A stretch of 39,282 nucleotides of DNA from an uncultured Spirochaetales bacterium (GCA_902774115.1 CACYHH010000011.1:1-39282), one strand, 5' to 3'. Shown: positions 25,092-34,537, counted from the first letter of the stretch. A program made the numbers and translations. The notes: generated by a model not told the origin, from the letters alone.

Positions 25092-28000
25092 TTTTTGCCT
25101 TCAAAAAGATTTTGGATTTTTCTCAATTCGGATTCTTCCGGTCTGTCGGAAAAAATTCCTGTTTCACAGTTTGCAGCCTTGACTCCGCGCAGAAAAACAT
25201 ACCTTATTCCGCCGAAATTTTTTTCGTAGGAATAATTTTTGTCGACGCTTTTTATATAGCTTTCGAATGCTGCAAGGTAGAGCATATACTGTAAATAGTA
25301 GTTGTGCTTTTTCATTTCCGCTTCGATATTTTCATGCCCGTAATCGGTAAAATTGCAGCCTAAATTGTTCGATTTCCAGTCGATGATGTAATATTTCCCG
25401 TCAATTTTTGCGACAAGGTCGATGTATCCGTGGAGAAACCCTTTTTTTACGCCGTCGGCTTCAAGTTTTGCCGTTTTATAGTTGTCTTCGATTATTTTCG
25501 AGAGTTTACCTGCCGGAACATCGTCTTTTATCGAAAGGAAAAATTCCATTTCAGCCGTTTTTTCTTCGGTATCTCGCAGGGTTTTACTTTCGAAAACCGG
25601 TGCCGAAAAGACATTGTTGAGGCATTCGTTTACTATCGGAACAGTTGTTTCAAGCTCATCGGAGCTGAAATTCATCTTCTTTTTCAGAATTGTGCTGATT
25701 GTTCCGGTGTTGTCTTCGGAAGAGAAGTCGGCGTTTTCAAAAATCGAGTGGAGAACGGTTCCGGCGTCTGTTCCGCTCGGAAAAAGCGCCATAGGAACGG
25801 GCGGTTCCCCAGAGTTTCCGCTTGGTGCGGAGTGATCTTCGCCGTTTTCGGGATCTTCGTCTGCCTGCAGTTCTTCTCCGTTTTGTCTTTGGGAAATTAT
25901 TCCGCTGAAACTCGTCAGAGCCCAGCCGGGCGCCATCGGACCTGCCGCCTCTTCCGGAAAGCGCAGTTCCGGTTCCCGGGATCTTTGTGTTTGTTCGTTT
26001 GATGTTCCGGTAGTGTGATCCGGGGTCAGGAGATCGTCGCTTTTGACGAAAACCGGATTTTCTTTTTTAAAGAGAGAAGTCGGTTCGAGTGATTTTTTTA
26101 TTCCCTGCGTGTAGCACACTGTGAGATATTTTGCCCGCGTGATACCGACATATATCCTGCGTTTCTCTTCAAGTTCGTCATCGTTCGGCAGATCTCCGTT
26201 CCGGTTCGTTCCGGAGGCTTTTGCAAAAATCATTTCCCTTTCGTAACCGCCGGCTTCTTTTTTCCTGTGTCGGATCACCCACTGTTCTTTGTTTCCCTGA
26301 TTCAGTATAAACGGGAAAAAGACGATGTTGAATTCAAGTCCTTTGCTTTTGTGCAGAGTCATTATCCTGACGTTTTCGTTTTTTTCGCTTTCCGGGCGGA
26401 TGATTTCGTCTTCAGTGTCGCTTTTTGATTTTATCTTGTTTTTGAACCATTCCTGCGTCCGGAGCGGAGAGTATCCTTCAGAAAGCTCGTGCTTATGGAT
26501 GAGCTCAGACAACTGCCTGATAATACTGACAGTTTTTTCTCCTTTTGCCGCAATGCATGAGAGAATGTTTTCGTCTTCGAGAAATTTCGAAAAAGAGGCT
26601 AAAAAGCCCTGAGTTTCCCAATTTTCAAAGCATGAATTGAATTTTTTATGAAGTTCGGAAAGTTCTGACGATCTGCTTTCGTCTGCAATGTCGTAGACGG
26701 TCATGTTATAGAAAAAGGTGAGAAGAAGCGTTTTGAACTCAGCAAATCCGCCTGTTGCTGCCGCCGAGAGAAGTTTCTGCACGGCAAGAGCCTCTTCCGA
26801 ATAAAATATCGAGAGCCGTTTTGCCGTTTCAGCTTCGACGATTGCCGGAATCTCCGCTTTTTTCAGCGTTTCGTACACTTCAAGCGCAAAATCGTTTTTT
26901 GCAACTAAAACTGCGATATCTGAAGGTTTGACCGCTCTTTCAATTTTGTTCTCATTTATTTTGAAGGGAGAGTCTTTTTTCGTCATTTCCTGTATCGACT
27001 GCAAAATATGGCTGCATATCTGCGCCTGAAGGAGCTCTTTTTTGATCTTGGTTTCACGGATTTCGTGGAGAAGTATTCCCGGCAGCGGTTCTCCGTTTTT
27101 TGTCAGAGAATAATCATCCGGATTTTTGTCAGCCGAAACAGTCTTATATTTTATCGGAGAATTGCTGCCGAAACTGTCAGTTTTATCGAAGACTTCGTTT
27201 GTCGCTCCGACTGCCGCAGCCGAAGATCTGTAATTTTTCTCCATTCCGTAAATGTTCCTGACATTTTCCTTTGCCCCGATGTATGAAAAAATATCGGCGT
27301 CACGGAAAGAATAGATCGACTGTTTCGGGTCTCCGATAAAAAATACCGTGTGCCTGCCGTTGCAGAAAAGTTTTTGGAAAATGAAGTATTGAATCGGGTC
27401 TGTATCCTGAAATTCGTCAATAAGAACAAGCGAGTAACGCTCTTCCATGATTTTTTGGATCGCTTCGGCACCGCTTCCGTTGTTTTTCAGGGCGTCGTAG
27501 ATTATGAGCAGAATATCGTCAAACCCCATGACGTTTTTTCTGTTGCGGTTGTTTCTGGCTATTTCAGGCGCTTTTTCGGCTAAATCCTTGTAAATTTCAG
27601 CGATTTCATCAGAAAAAGGAATGTCTGCGGAATCAAAACTTATATTTTTGTTTTCGATGCCGAGCCCCGCCTTTGAAATGAACTCTTTCAGCTTTTTTAA
27701 GGAAATCTTTTCTCTGCTTTTTTTGTCATTTAGAATTCCGTCCGTTTCGCAGTCCGCGAGATTCTGCCTGAAAAAAGTCGTTGCAGCATCCGCTTTGGGA
27801 TCTGCATCTTCGGAAAATTCCATTTTAAAATCGATCCCGAGCTCGAAAGCATGTTCCCGGATAAGTTTCTGGCAGAAACCGTGAATCGTGAATATCGAAG
27901 CTGCATCGAAGTCGTTTATCGCTTTTTTCAGTTTCGCGGCCGCCTTCTCTTTATCGGTTATTCCGCTGCATACTTTTTTTATGGTTTCATCTTTGCAGTT

Positions 28001-28249
28001 TTCCGGTTTTTTGAAAAATTCGAGCCCTTTTTCAAGAAAGTTGAGGATCCTCTCCTTGAGTTCCGCGGTAGCAGCGTTTGTGAAAGTCACGGCAAGAACC
28101 GAATCGACCGGGTTATCAGTGCTCAGAATCCAGCGCAGGACCATTATCGCGATGGAATAGGTTTTACCCGTTCCCGCAGCTGCTTCAATAAGATTTTCCC
28201 CGGCAAGATCCACGTTCAAAACATCGAACTTTTTATATTCCGCAGTCAT
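25088..28249 (-). CDS. recB: RecB-like exonuclease V helicase-nuclease
   Basis: 1053 residues, somewhat shorter than the 1180 of E. coli. UvrD-type helicase motifs: AAGTGKT at residues 24-30, VTFTNAATAELKERI, LIDEFQDTDPIQY, FIGDPKQSIYSFRDADIF, TLHKSKGLEF and YVGITRAKYL. The C-terminal RecB nuclease domain has GYIDLV and YYIIDWKSNNLG, with the metal-binding Asp and Asp-x-Lys. AGGGG lies before the ATG and a promoter at 28276-28303. First gene of recB-recD-activase. AddA is an alternative, but the pairing with recD favours RecB. A Pro/Ser-rich, acidic linker at about 745-815 separates motor and nuclease. Confidence 0.92.
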   Translation of the reverse strand: MTAEYKKFDVLNVDLAGENLIEAAAGTGKTYSIAIMVLRWILSTDNPVDSVLAVTFTNAATAELKERILNFLEKGLEFFKKPENCKDETIKKVCSGITDKEKAAAKLKKAINDFDAASIFTIHGFCQKLIREHAFELGIDFKMEFSEDADPKADAATTFFRQNLADCETDGILNDKKSREKISLKKLKEFISKAGLGIENKNISFDSADIPFSDEIAEIYKDLAEKAPEIARNNRNRKNVMGFDDILLIIYDALKNNGSGAEAIQKIMEERYSLVLIDEFQDTDPIQYFIFQKLFCNGRHTVFFIGDPKQSIYSFRDADIFSYIGAKENVRNIYGMEKNYRSSAAAVGATNEVFDKTDSFGSNSPIKYKTVSADKNPDDYSLTKNGEPLPGILLHEIRETKIKKELLQAQICSHILQSIQEMTKKDSPFKINENKIERAVKPSDIAVLVAKNDFALEVYETLKKAEIPAIVEAETAKRLSIFYSEEALAVQKLLSAAATGGFAEFKTLLLTFFYNMTVYDIADESRSSELSELHKKFNSCFENWETQGFLASFSKFLEDENILSCIAAKGEKTVSIIRQLSELIHKHELSEGYSPLRTQEWFKNKIKSKSDTEDEIIRPESEKNENVRIMTLHKSKGLEFNIVFFPFILNQGNKEQWVIRHRKKEAGGYEREMIFAKASGTNRNGDLPNDDELEEKRRIYVGITRAKYLTVCYTQGIKKSLEPTSLFKKENPVFVKSDDLLTPDHTTGTSNEQTQRSREPELRFPEEAAGPMAPGWALTSFSGIISQRQNGEELQADEDPENGEDHSAPSGNSGEPPVPMALFPSGTDAGTVLHSIFENADFSSEDNTGTISTILKKKMNFSSDELETTVPIVNECLNNVFSAPVFESKTLRDTEEKTAEMEFFLSIKDDVPAGKLSKIIEDNYKTAKLEADGVKKGFLHGYIDLVAKIDGKYYIIDWKSNNLGCNFTDYGHENIEAEMKKHNYYLQYMLYLAAFESYIKSVDKNYSYEKNFGGIRYVFLRGVKAANCETGIFSDRPEESELRKIQNLFEGKK

Positions 28250-28275
28250 TTCTTCCCCTAAAAAAATCCTTTGGT

Positions 28276-28303
28276 GTTATAAAGAAAAAATTTTTTTGTG
28301 CAA
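28276..28303 (-). promoter_or_regulatory. Promoter of the recB operon
   Basis: On the minus strand TTGCAC (28298-28303), 16 bases (an A-run then a T-run), TATAAC (28276-28281). It leaves a leader of about 20 bases before the recB ATG at 28249, which holds AGGGG. Confidence 0.6.
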
Positions 28304-28361
28304 TCTTTTTGCAGAGACGCCGTAATATGATGTTTCTGCAGAAAACACCAATGAATTCGGT

Positions 28362-28418
28362 GAAATAACCATATAATCCCTCTCCACGCGGGAGAGGGGA
28401 TTAAGGTGAGGTTATTTC
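28362..28418 (-). terminator. Long palindrome at the 3' end of ppdK
   Basis: Two nested inverted repeats. The outer arms GAAATAACC (28362-28370) and GGTTATTTC (28410-28418) match perfectly. The inner arms AATCCCTCTCC (28375-28385) and GGAGAGGGGATT (28391-28402) match but for one extra G. The right outer arm covers the ppdK stop codon. It can form a strong hairpin at the end of the ppdK message, though no T-run follows. The CCCTCTCC core also resembles short interspersed palindromes seen in many genomes. Confidence 0.6.
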
Positions 28419-31309
28419 TTTATTTTCTTTTTGATGTCGTCGAAAAGTTTTTTCGCGCCTTCTTCGACGGTCTTTTTGAGTTCGCTGTTTTCAACGGTTT
28501 CCCTGAGGTTCTTGAGACCGCTTTCAGCCTTGCTGTAAACGTCTTTCGCTGTGGTTTCGGCTTTTGAGTATGCATCTTCGACAGTCTGCTTGATTTCACG
28601 TACAACGTCGTTGTTGATTGCCGCCTGAGCCGCAGCGAGACGAGCTATCGGAACTCTGTACGGCGAGCAGCTGACATACTGGAGACCTGCTCTGTGGAAG
28701 AAGTCTATCGAGGCCGGATCGCCGCCGTGTTCTCCGCATACGCCGAGCTTGATGTTCGGTCTTGCCTTTTTGCCGCGTTTTGCCGCGATTTCAACAAGCT
28801 GACCGACACCGGTCTGGTCGATCGAACGGAACGGGTTTTTCTCAAGGATTCCTTTGTCGATGTACTGGTAGATGAACTTGTTTGCATCGTCACGGCTGTA
28901 ACCGAGGCACATCTGAGTGAGGTCGTTTGTTCCGAACGAGAAGAATTCTGCGTGTTCAGCGATTTCATCAGCGGTAAGAGCGCCTCTCGGAACTTCGATC
29001 ATCGTGCCGACAAGGAATTCGACGTTGATGCCTTTCTCGTTGAAGACTTTCGCCGCTGTTTCGCGGATGATCTTTTCCTGATATTTGAATTCAGTTACGT
29101 TGCCTACAAGCGGAACCATGATTTCGGGGAATACTTTGACTCCTTCTTTGGTAAGCTCGCAAGCTGCCTCGATTATAGCCCTTGTCTGCATTTCGGTGAT
29201 CTCCGGACGGGTGATGCCGAGTCTGCATCCTCTGAGACCGAGCATCGGGTTGATTTCGTGAAGAGCTTTTATCTTGTCGTTGATTATCTCTTCGGAGCAG
29301 CCCATGATCTCAGCCATTTCCTTGATCTGCTGCGGTTCGCTCGGAAGGAACTCGTGAAGCGGCGGGTCAAGAAGTCTGACTGTTACAGGAAGTCCCTGCA
29401 TCTCTTTGAAAATCGCGTAGAAATCGTCTCTCTGGTGTCCGATGAGCTTTGCAAGCGCAGCTTTTCTTCCTTCGAGATCGTCAGCGAGGATCATTTCTCT
29501 GACAGCTTTGATTCTGTCGCCTTCGAAGAACATGTGCTCTGTTCTGCAGAGTCCGATTCCCTGAGCGCCGAATTTGCGTGCCTGAGCCGCGTCTCTCGGT
29601 GTATCGGCGTTTGTTCTGATTTTGAGCATACGGCGGTTGTCGGCCCAGTTCATGAGCTTTTCAAATCCTTCGTTGAAGCGAGGAGTCTCTGTCGCGACCT
29701 TGCCGAGAAGAACTTCGCCCGTGCTGCCGTCTATCGAGATCCAGTCGCCTTCTTTGAGAACTATGTCTTCTGCTTTTATCGTTTTTTCGTCAACGCTGAT
29801 GTTGAGTCCGCCGCATCCGCTGACACAGCATTTGCCCATGCCTCTTGCAACAACGGCAGCGTGCGAAGTCATTCCGCCGCGTCCGGTGAGAATGCCGTTT
29901 GCAGCGACCATGCCGGTGATGTCTTCGGGGCTGGTTTCAAGTCTGACGAGTATTGTTTCAAGACCGTTTGCTTTCCAGACCGCAGCATCTTCTGCGTTGA
30001 AGACGATCTGGCCTGTTGCGGCGCCCGGGCTTGCAGGAAGACCTTTCGCGATAAGTTTTGCGCTCTTTTTGCTCTCTTTGACGAACTGCGGGTGAAGAAG
30101 CTGGTCGATCTGATCCGGAGTGACTCTGAGAAGTGCGTCATCCTTCGTGATGAGCTCTTCGTCAACCATGTCTACTGCGATTTTTACAGCTGCAGCAGCC
30201 GTTCTTTTGCCGTTTCTCGTCTGGAGCATCCAGAGTTTTCTGTTTTCGATCGTGAACTCGATATCCTGCATGTCGCGGTAGTGAAGTTCGAGTTTTTTGT
30301 AGATGCTGCAGAGATTTTCGTAAACTTCGGGCATGTATTCTTCAAGCGAAGGATATTTCGAAGCTCTCTCTTCTTCGCTGATGTTGTGGTCTGCCGCCCA
30401 TTTTCTGCTTCCGGCAAGAGTGATCTGCTGCGGAGTTCTGATACCTGCAACGACATCTTCGCCCTGAGCGTTGATGAGGTATTCGCCGAAGAAAACGTGT
30501 TCGCCTGTCGCCGGGTTTCTCGTGAAAGCAACACCTGTCGCGCAGTCATTGCCCATGTTTCCGAAAACCATAGCCTGAACGTTTACTGCGGTTCCCCAGT
30601 CATCGGAGAAGCCGTTCATCTTGCGGTAAACGATAGCTCTTTCGTTCATCCAGCTTCCGAAAACCGCGTCGATAGCGCCCCAGAGCTGCTCTTTGGGATC
30701 GGTCGGGAACTCTTTTCCGGTCTGCTCTTTGACGATGGTTTTGTACGCTTCAACGAGCTCTTTCAGGTTTTCGACAGTCATTTCGAGGTCGTTTTTGATG
30801 CCGTATTTGTCCTTGAGAGTTGTGATTGCGTGCTCGAAGTGCTCGCCTTTGATCCCCATAACGACATTTCCGTACATCTGCATGAAACGGCGGAGGCTGT
30901 CCCATGCGAAACGGGTATCGCTGTCGGTTTTGATGAGTCCCTGAAGCGTATTTTCGTTGAGACCGAGGTTGAGGATCGTGTCCATCATGCCGGGCATCGA
31001 AGCGCGTGCGCCGCTGCGGACCGAAAGAAGGAGCGGATTCTTGGGATCTCCGAACTTTTTGCCCATAACTTCTTCAATTTTCTTAAGATTTTCGTCAACC
31101 TGCTCTGCGAGTTCAGGCGGGTAGTTCCTGTCGTTTTTATAGTAAACGGTGCACATATCTGTTGCGATCGTGAAACCGGCGGGAACAGGAATCTCCATGT
31201 TGCACATTTCGGCGAGGTTCGCACCTTTTCCGCCGAGAGTGTTCTTCATTGATGCGTTTCCTTCCGAACCTTGAGGACCGAAGAAGTAAACGAATTTTTT
31301 TGCTGCCAT
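28412..31309 (-). CDS. ppdK: Pyruvate, phosphate dikinase with extra C-terminal helix tail
   Basis: 965 residues from the ATG at 31309, preceded by GGAGG; a start at 31321 would cover that site. It interconverts pyruvate, ATP and phosphate with PEP, AMP and pyrophosphate. The nucleotide-binding N-terminal part begins FVYFFGPQGSEGN. The phosphohistidine is H483 in GGMTSHAAVVARG. The PEP-binding barrel holds FGTNDLTQM and CGEHGGDPASI with the catalytic Cys. The usual protein ends at about RLAAAQAA; here some 67 charged, helix-prone residues follow, with a repeat (DAYSKAETTAKDVYSKAES) and a Lys-rich end. Single gene with its own promoter at 31379-31406. Confidence 0.96.
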   Translation of the reverse strand: MAAKKFVYFFGPQGSEGNASMKNTLGGKGANLAEMCNMEIPVPAGFTIATDMCTVYYKNDRNYPPELAEQVDENLKKIEEVMGKKFGDPKNPLLLSVRSGARASMPGMMDTILNLGLNENTLQGLIKTDSDTRFAWDSLRRFMQMYGNVVMGIKGEHFEHAITTLKDKYGIKNDLEMTVENLKELVEAYKTIVKEQTGKEFPTDPKEQLWGAIDAVFGSWMNERAIVYRKMNGFSDDWGTAVNVQAMVFGNMGNDCATGVAFTRNPATGEHVFFGEYLINAQGEDVVAGIRTPQQITLAGSRKWAADHNISEEERASKYPSLEEYMPEVYENLCSIYKKLELHYRDMQDIEFTIENRKLWMLQTRNGKRTAAAAVKIAVDMVDEELITKDDALLRVTPDQIDQLLHPQFVKESKKSAKLIAKGLPASPGAATGQIVFNAEDAAVWKANGLETILVRLETSPEDITGMVAANGILTGRGGMTSHAAVVARGMGKCCVSGCGGLNISVDEKTIKAEDIVLKEGDWISIDGSTGEVLLGKVATETPRFNEGFEKLMNWADNRRMLKIRTNADTPRDAAQARKFGAQGIGLCRTEHMFFEGDRIKAVREMILADDLEGRKAALAKLIGHQRDDFYAIFKEMQGLPVTVRLLDPPLHEFLPSEPQQIKEMAEIMGCSEEIINDKIKALHEINPMLGLRGCRLGITRPEITEMQTRAIIEAACELTKEGVKVFPEIMVPLVGNVTEFKYQEKIIRETAAKVFNEKGINVEFLVGTMIEVPRGALTADEIAEHAEFFSFGTNDLTQMCLGYSRDDANKFIYQYIDKGILEKNPFRSIDQTGVGQLVEIAAKRGKKARPNIKLGVCGEHGGDPASIDFFHRAGLQYVSCSPYRVPIARLAAAQAAINNDVVREIKQTVEDAYSKAETTAKDVYSKAESGLKNLRETVENSELKKTVEEGAKKLFDDIKKKIKK

Positions 31310-31378
31310 TTTTTCCTCCAAAATTTCAAATATTAACGGTCAAAACATCATTTTTTCCAAAAAACTTAAAAACGCGTG

Positions 31379-31406
31379 TTTATACTCAGAAAGCGGAAAA
31401 TTGCAA
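31379..31406 (-). promoter_or_regulatory. Promoter of ppdK
   Basis: On the minus strand TTGCAA (31401-31406), 16 bases, TATAAA (31379-31384). The leader would be about 60 bases, rich in T and A, before GGAGG and the start codon. Confidence 0.6.
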
Positions 31407-31413
31407 GTGAAAA

Positions 31414-31462
31414 GTTAGGGGAGTTTAGGGAATTTAGGGAGTTTAGGGAGTTTAGGGAATTA
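31414..31462. repeat. Tandem 9-base repeat
   Basis: Five imperfect units of the pattern (A/G)-(G/A)-TTTAGGG follow each other between the ppdK promoter and the stop codon of the surface protein, whose TAA (31460-31462) lies in the last unit. Read on the minus strand it is a run of CCCTAAACT. There is no hairpin or gene in it. Confidence 0.75.
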
Positions 31463-34400
31463 GTTTTTTCTCATTCTGAAAGCGATAGCCGAAAGGAGAA
31501 GCATTGCAGCCGCTGCAAGTGCGAAAAGTGCAGTGTTGTCGGTTGTTTCCGCAGCAACTATCGAGCATCCGCCGTCTCCGCCGCAGTCTTCAAGGTTCGG
31601 ATCGCATGTGTATTCGTAAGGTCTTGAATCTACCGGCAGACCGAGAACGTCAAGGCTGTTGACCGAGATAGCCGAAACCTGAATCTGGAAAATCTGACCG
31701 TCGCCGAGAGAAGGTTCTGCTTTGATCGTGAGGTATTTGTCGGTATCTTTCGGAACGTCGAAATCAAGAGTAAACTGATGTTTCTGCGTTCCGTCGAAAG
31801 AAGTCGTCGAAACAAGTTCGGTGTCTCCTTTGCCGTCGTTGTCGGTATCTTCGTAAATTGCAAGTCTGTTGATTCCGTTGCCGAAAGAAACCATATTGTT
31901 CTTCGGAACTTTGATCGTCATCTTTTTGATCGTTTCGTCAGCGCCTTTTGCCGTTACTCTGATCTGAAGAACATCCTGGAATCTGTTCATTTCCGATTTC
32001 GCCGGAACTTCCGGATCATGAGGACCTTTCGTTACGATGAAACCTTCTGCCGGTTCGAACTGGAATGTGCTGAAATCTATCGGAAGACCGTCGATGGAAG
32101 GTGTTCCGCCGTCTGTAAGAAGGATTCCGCCGTCCTTTTCGATCAAAGCCGTGAATGTTGCGCTGTTCTGGATCGTAGCACCTTCTTTGTATGATGCGTC
32201 AAGCGAGAAGATGATGTTGTTCTTCTTGTTGCCCCAAAGTCTGTTTTCGGGATTCGAAGCCGAGAAAGATGCGTATCCAGCAGATATGCCGTCTGCTTTT
32301 GCAAGAAGGGTGTCTTCCGCATCAACGATTCCGTTGCTGTTGTTGTCTTTGAACATTTTGAGGTTGGAAATGTTGATGTTGCTGTCCTTTACGTCGACTT
32401 TGAGTTTGATCGAGCTGAGGTTGAGGTAGCAGTTTTCGCCGGTTCCTGCAAGTTCAAGCTGACCGATAACAAGATCCGTCTGCGGATTGCTGATGAAAAT
32501 GACTTTGCTGTTCGGGCTGTTTTTGCCGATGTTTGCAGTTATTGCGCTGTTCTGGCATTTTACCATTGAAGGATCTTCGACGCATGCGCCGCTTGCGTTG
32601 TCGCAGATGAGTCCTTCGCCGCAGTCTTCGTTTTTAGTGCATGCAGCAGCTCCAACTCCGCCGCACTCGGAAAGGTCAACGGCATCCTGTGAATTTACGC
32701 AGCCGGATGAAATCATTCTGAGTTTTACAGGAATACCGAGGTTGGTTCTGTAGTCGTTGACACCTGCGCTTTTGTATGTCGCGATATTTTCGATGACCTG
32801 GTTTTTCGGCGTTTCGCCTTTTACTTTAGCTCTGAAACGGATCATGATCATATCTTCGCAGTCAAGATAATTGCTGCCGTCCGGGCAGAAGTTAAGTGCA
32901 TCGGCAACTTTGAATCCGGTTTCAAGCGGGAAGCCTCCGTTGTCGGGAACCGGCATCCAGCGTGTCGCTATTTTTTTGCCGTTTTCAACTTTGAAATTCG
33001 TTGCATATTCGGTGGAACCCGGAACATATTCCATTCCTGCCGGGATCGAATCCTGAACAACAATGGCATTCGTCGAATCGGTTCCCCAGTTCTGGATTCT
33101 GAGAGCGAAAGTGTGCTCAAGACCGTTCTGGCACCATTTTCCTTCAAGAGCGTTGGAATCGAAAGAATTGTTTGCCGGTGTGCATGCAACTTTTTCGGGC
33201 TGTCCCGGAATATCGAACTGCGGAGCTTTCGTATCAACCGAAACTATCATGTAGTTGGTGATTACGGAATCCTGGTTCGCGCCGATTCTCAGGTTGATCT
33301 GCTGACCGCCTTTGTGGAAGTGCATAGCATACTCTGCCCAGCGGTCGTCTCCGGAAACTTCGGAAGAATCCATTACGAATGTATCGACCTCAATGCCGTA
33401 TTCCATTTCTTCATAATTGAAAACGGGCGGTTCGCCGCCGATGCAGGTCGGTTCGGTGTCAGCCCAGCCGTAAACTGAAGAAATGGAGTTGAAAATTTCG
33501 GTGTAGTCAAGGTGGATGAAGTTCTGGTCAGCCCATGCCGTCGGGTTGCATTTATTCCAGAGCATAAGCCAGTCAGGATAATCGCCCTGAACCTGAAGAC
33601 CTTCAGGAACGAGAATACCGTTTTCCGGTTCGAGGTTCCAGAGTCCCGGATCGCCTTCGTGAGATGCAAGAGTGATTCTGATTTCAGGATCCAGAGGAAA
33701 TTCAAAGCCTGTTACTTTGATTTCGGAAAGAGTATGGAAATACGACTGGAAACCGTCATACAGATAAATTTTTTTCGGGCTGATCTCGACAGAAGAGTAT
33801 ATGAGGATTATCGACCAGTCGGCGACCATTTCGGTCGTGCCTTTGTAAACACTGTCTTCAGTGCATTCAAGACCGGAGAGAGTGTAGTTTCCGATGAGGG
33901 AGTATCCGTCATAGAAAGACGCTCCTTCAACAGCGGTCGCTCTGCCTTTTTCCTGGATCTTCTGGAAGAAGTCACGGACGTTTACACGGTAGGTGAACCA
34001 GCTTTTGTTCGGGTCGTCGACATCTTTGAAAGCGTCAAATTCAAAGGAAACGACACCTGCATCAGCTACTTTGTATGCCTTCTTTCCCTTTATCGTATCC
34101 GAATGCTGGATCGTGCCGTCGGTCGAAACGAAAGAAAGGAAAACTTCGTTGTCTGTAGGATCGTTTTTCTTGGCTACCGGAACTGCCGAGGTCCATACGA
34201 GATAAGCATCCTCGATGATCGCATCAGCCGGAATGTGGGTCATGTCGAGGGCGTATGTGCTGGACTCTTTGCATGTATCGCCCTGCGGATTCTGCGGGTT
34301 TGAATCCTGCTCTTTGTTTTCAAGGAGCGATTTGAACATTACGTGATAACCGAAAGCTCCGTCTTCCCACTTCAATTCTTTGTCGCGGTAGACAGATACT

Positions 34401-34483
34401 TCTGGACCGATTGCTTTGCTTGCTGCAACAGTAAAGGGCAGCAAAAGCATTAAAAAAGCAATAATAAGAATTTTTTTACTCAT
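31460..34483 (-). CDS. Large secreted surface protein with C-terminal GGCS-type sorting signal
   Basis: 1007 residues from the ATG at 34483, which has GAGGTG just upstream; a longer start at 34525 lies between the promoter and this site and would spoil the signal peptide. The signal peptide is MSKKILIIAFLMLLLPFTVA. Residues about 455-600 look like a DUF11-type repeat (HTFALRIQNWGTDSTNAIVV, QDSIPAGMEYVPGS). A Cys-rich segment follows (CTKNEDCGEGLICDNASGAC) of a kind common in Myxococcota. The end is GGDGGCS, a hydrophobic helix and RMRKN, the layout of MYXO-CTERM-like sorting signals in which the Cys may be lipidated after processing. Function unknown; probably exposed on the surface. Single gene with a strong promoter. 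Confidence 0.85.
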   Translation of the reverse strand: MSKKILIIAFLMLLLPFTVAASKAIGPEVSVYRDKELKWEDGAFGYHVMFKSLLENKEQDSNPQNPQGDTCKESSTYALDMTHIPADAIIEDAYLVWTSAVPVAKKNDPTDNEVFLSFVSTDGTIQHSDTIKGKKAYKVADAGVVSFEFDAFKDVDDPNKSWFTYRVNVRDFFQKIQEKGRATAVEGASFYDGYSLIGNYTLSGLECTEDSVYKGTTEMVADWSIILIYSSVEISPKKIYLYDGFQSYFHTLSEIKVTGFEFPLDPEIRITLASHEGDPGLWNLEPENGILVPEGLQVQGDYPDWLMLWNKCNPTAWADQNFIHLDYTEIFNSISSVYGWADTEPTCIGGEPPVFNYEEMEYGIEVDTFVMDSSEVSGDDRWAEYAMHFHKGGQQINLRIGANQDSVITNYMIVSVDTKAPQFDIPGQPEKVACTPANNSFDSNALEGKWCQNGLEHTFALRIQNWGTDSTNAIVVQDSIPAGMEYVPGSTEYATNFKVENGKKIATRWMPVPDNGGFPLETGFKVADALNFCPDGSNYLDCEDMIMIRFRAKVKGETPKNQVIENIATYKSAGVNDYRTNLGIPVKLRMISSGCVNSQDAVDLSECGGVGAAACTKNEDCGEGLICDNASGACVEDPSMVKCQNSAITANIGKNSPNSKVIFISNPQTDLVIGQLELAGTGENCYLNLSSIKLKVDVKDSNINISNLKMFKDNNSNGIVDAEDTLLAKADGISAGYASFSASNPENRLWGNKKNNIIFSLDASYKEGATIQNSATFTALIEKDGGILLTDGGTPSIDGLPIDFSTFQFEPAEGFIVTKGPHDPEVPAKSEMNRFQDVLQIRVTAKGADETIKKMTIKVPKNNMVSFGNGINRLAIYEDTDNDGKGDTELVSTTSFDGTQKHQFTLDFDVPKDTDKYLTIKAEPSLGDGQIFQIQVSAISVNSLDVLGLPVDSRPYEYTCDPNLEDCGGDGGCSIVAAETTDNTALFALAAAAMLLLSAIAFRMRKN

Positions 34484-34537
34484 TAAGCACCTCAAAAAAT
34501 GGAAAATGTTAAAAACACATTGCAAAAAACGCCGGTA

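Noticed and set aside
23310-28249. Complete recBCD operon
   Set aside because: Only recB and recD are present; upstream of recB are a promoter, a palindrome and ppdK.
28250-28411. A small gene between recB and ppdK
   Set aside because: No open frame with a ribosome site; the stretch is explained by the recB promoter and the palindrome.
28694-31252. An 852-codon open frame on the plus strand opposite ppdK
   Set aside because: ppdK is certain on the other strand; the long opposite frame comes from its codon bias, and the encoded sequence has no domain and no ribosome site.
31414-31462. CRISPR-like repeat
   Set aside because: Nine-base units follow without spacers and no cas gene is near.
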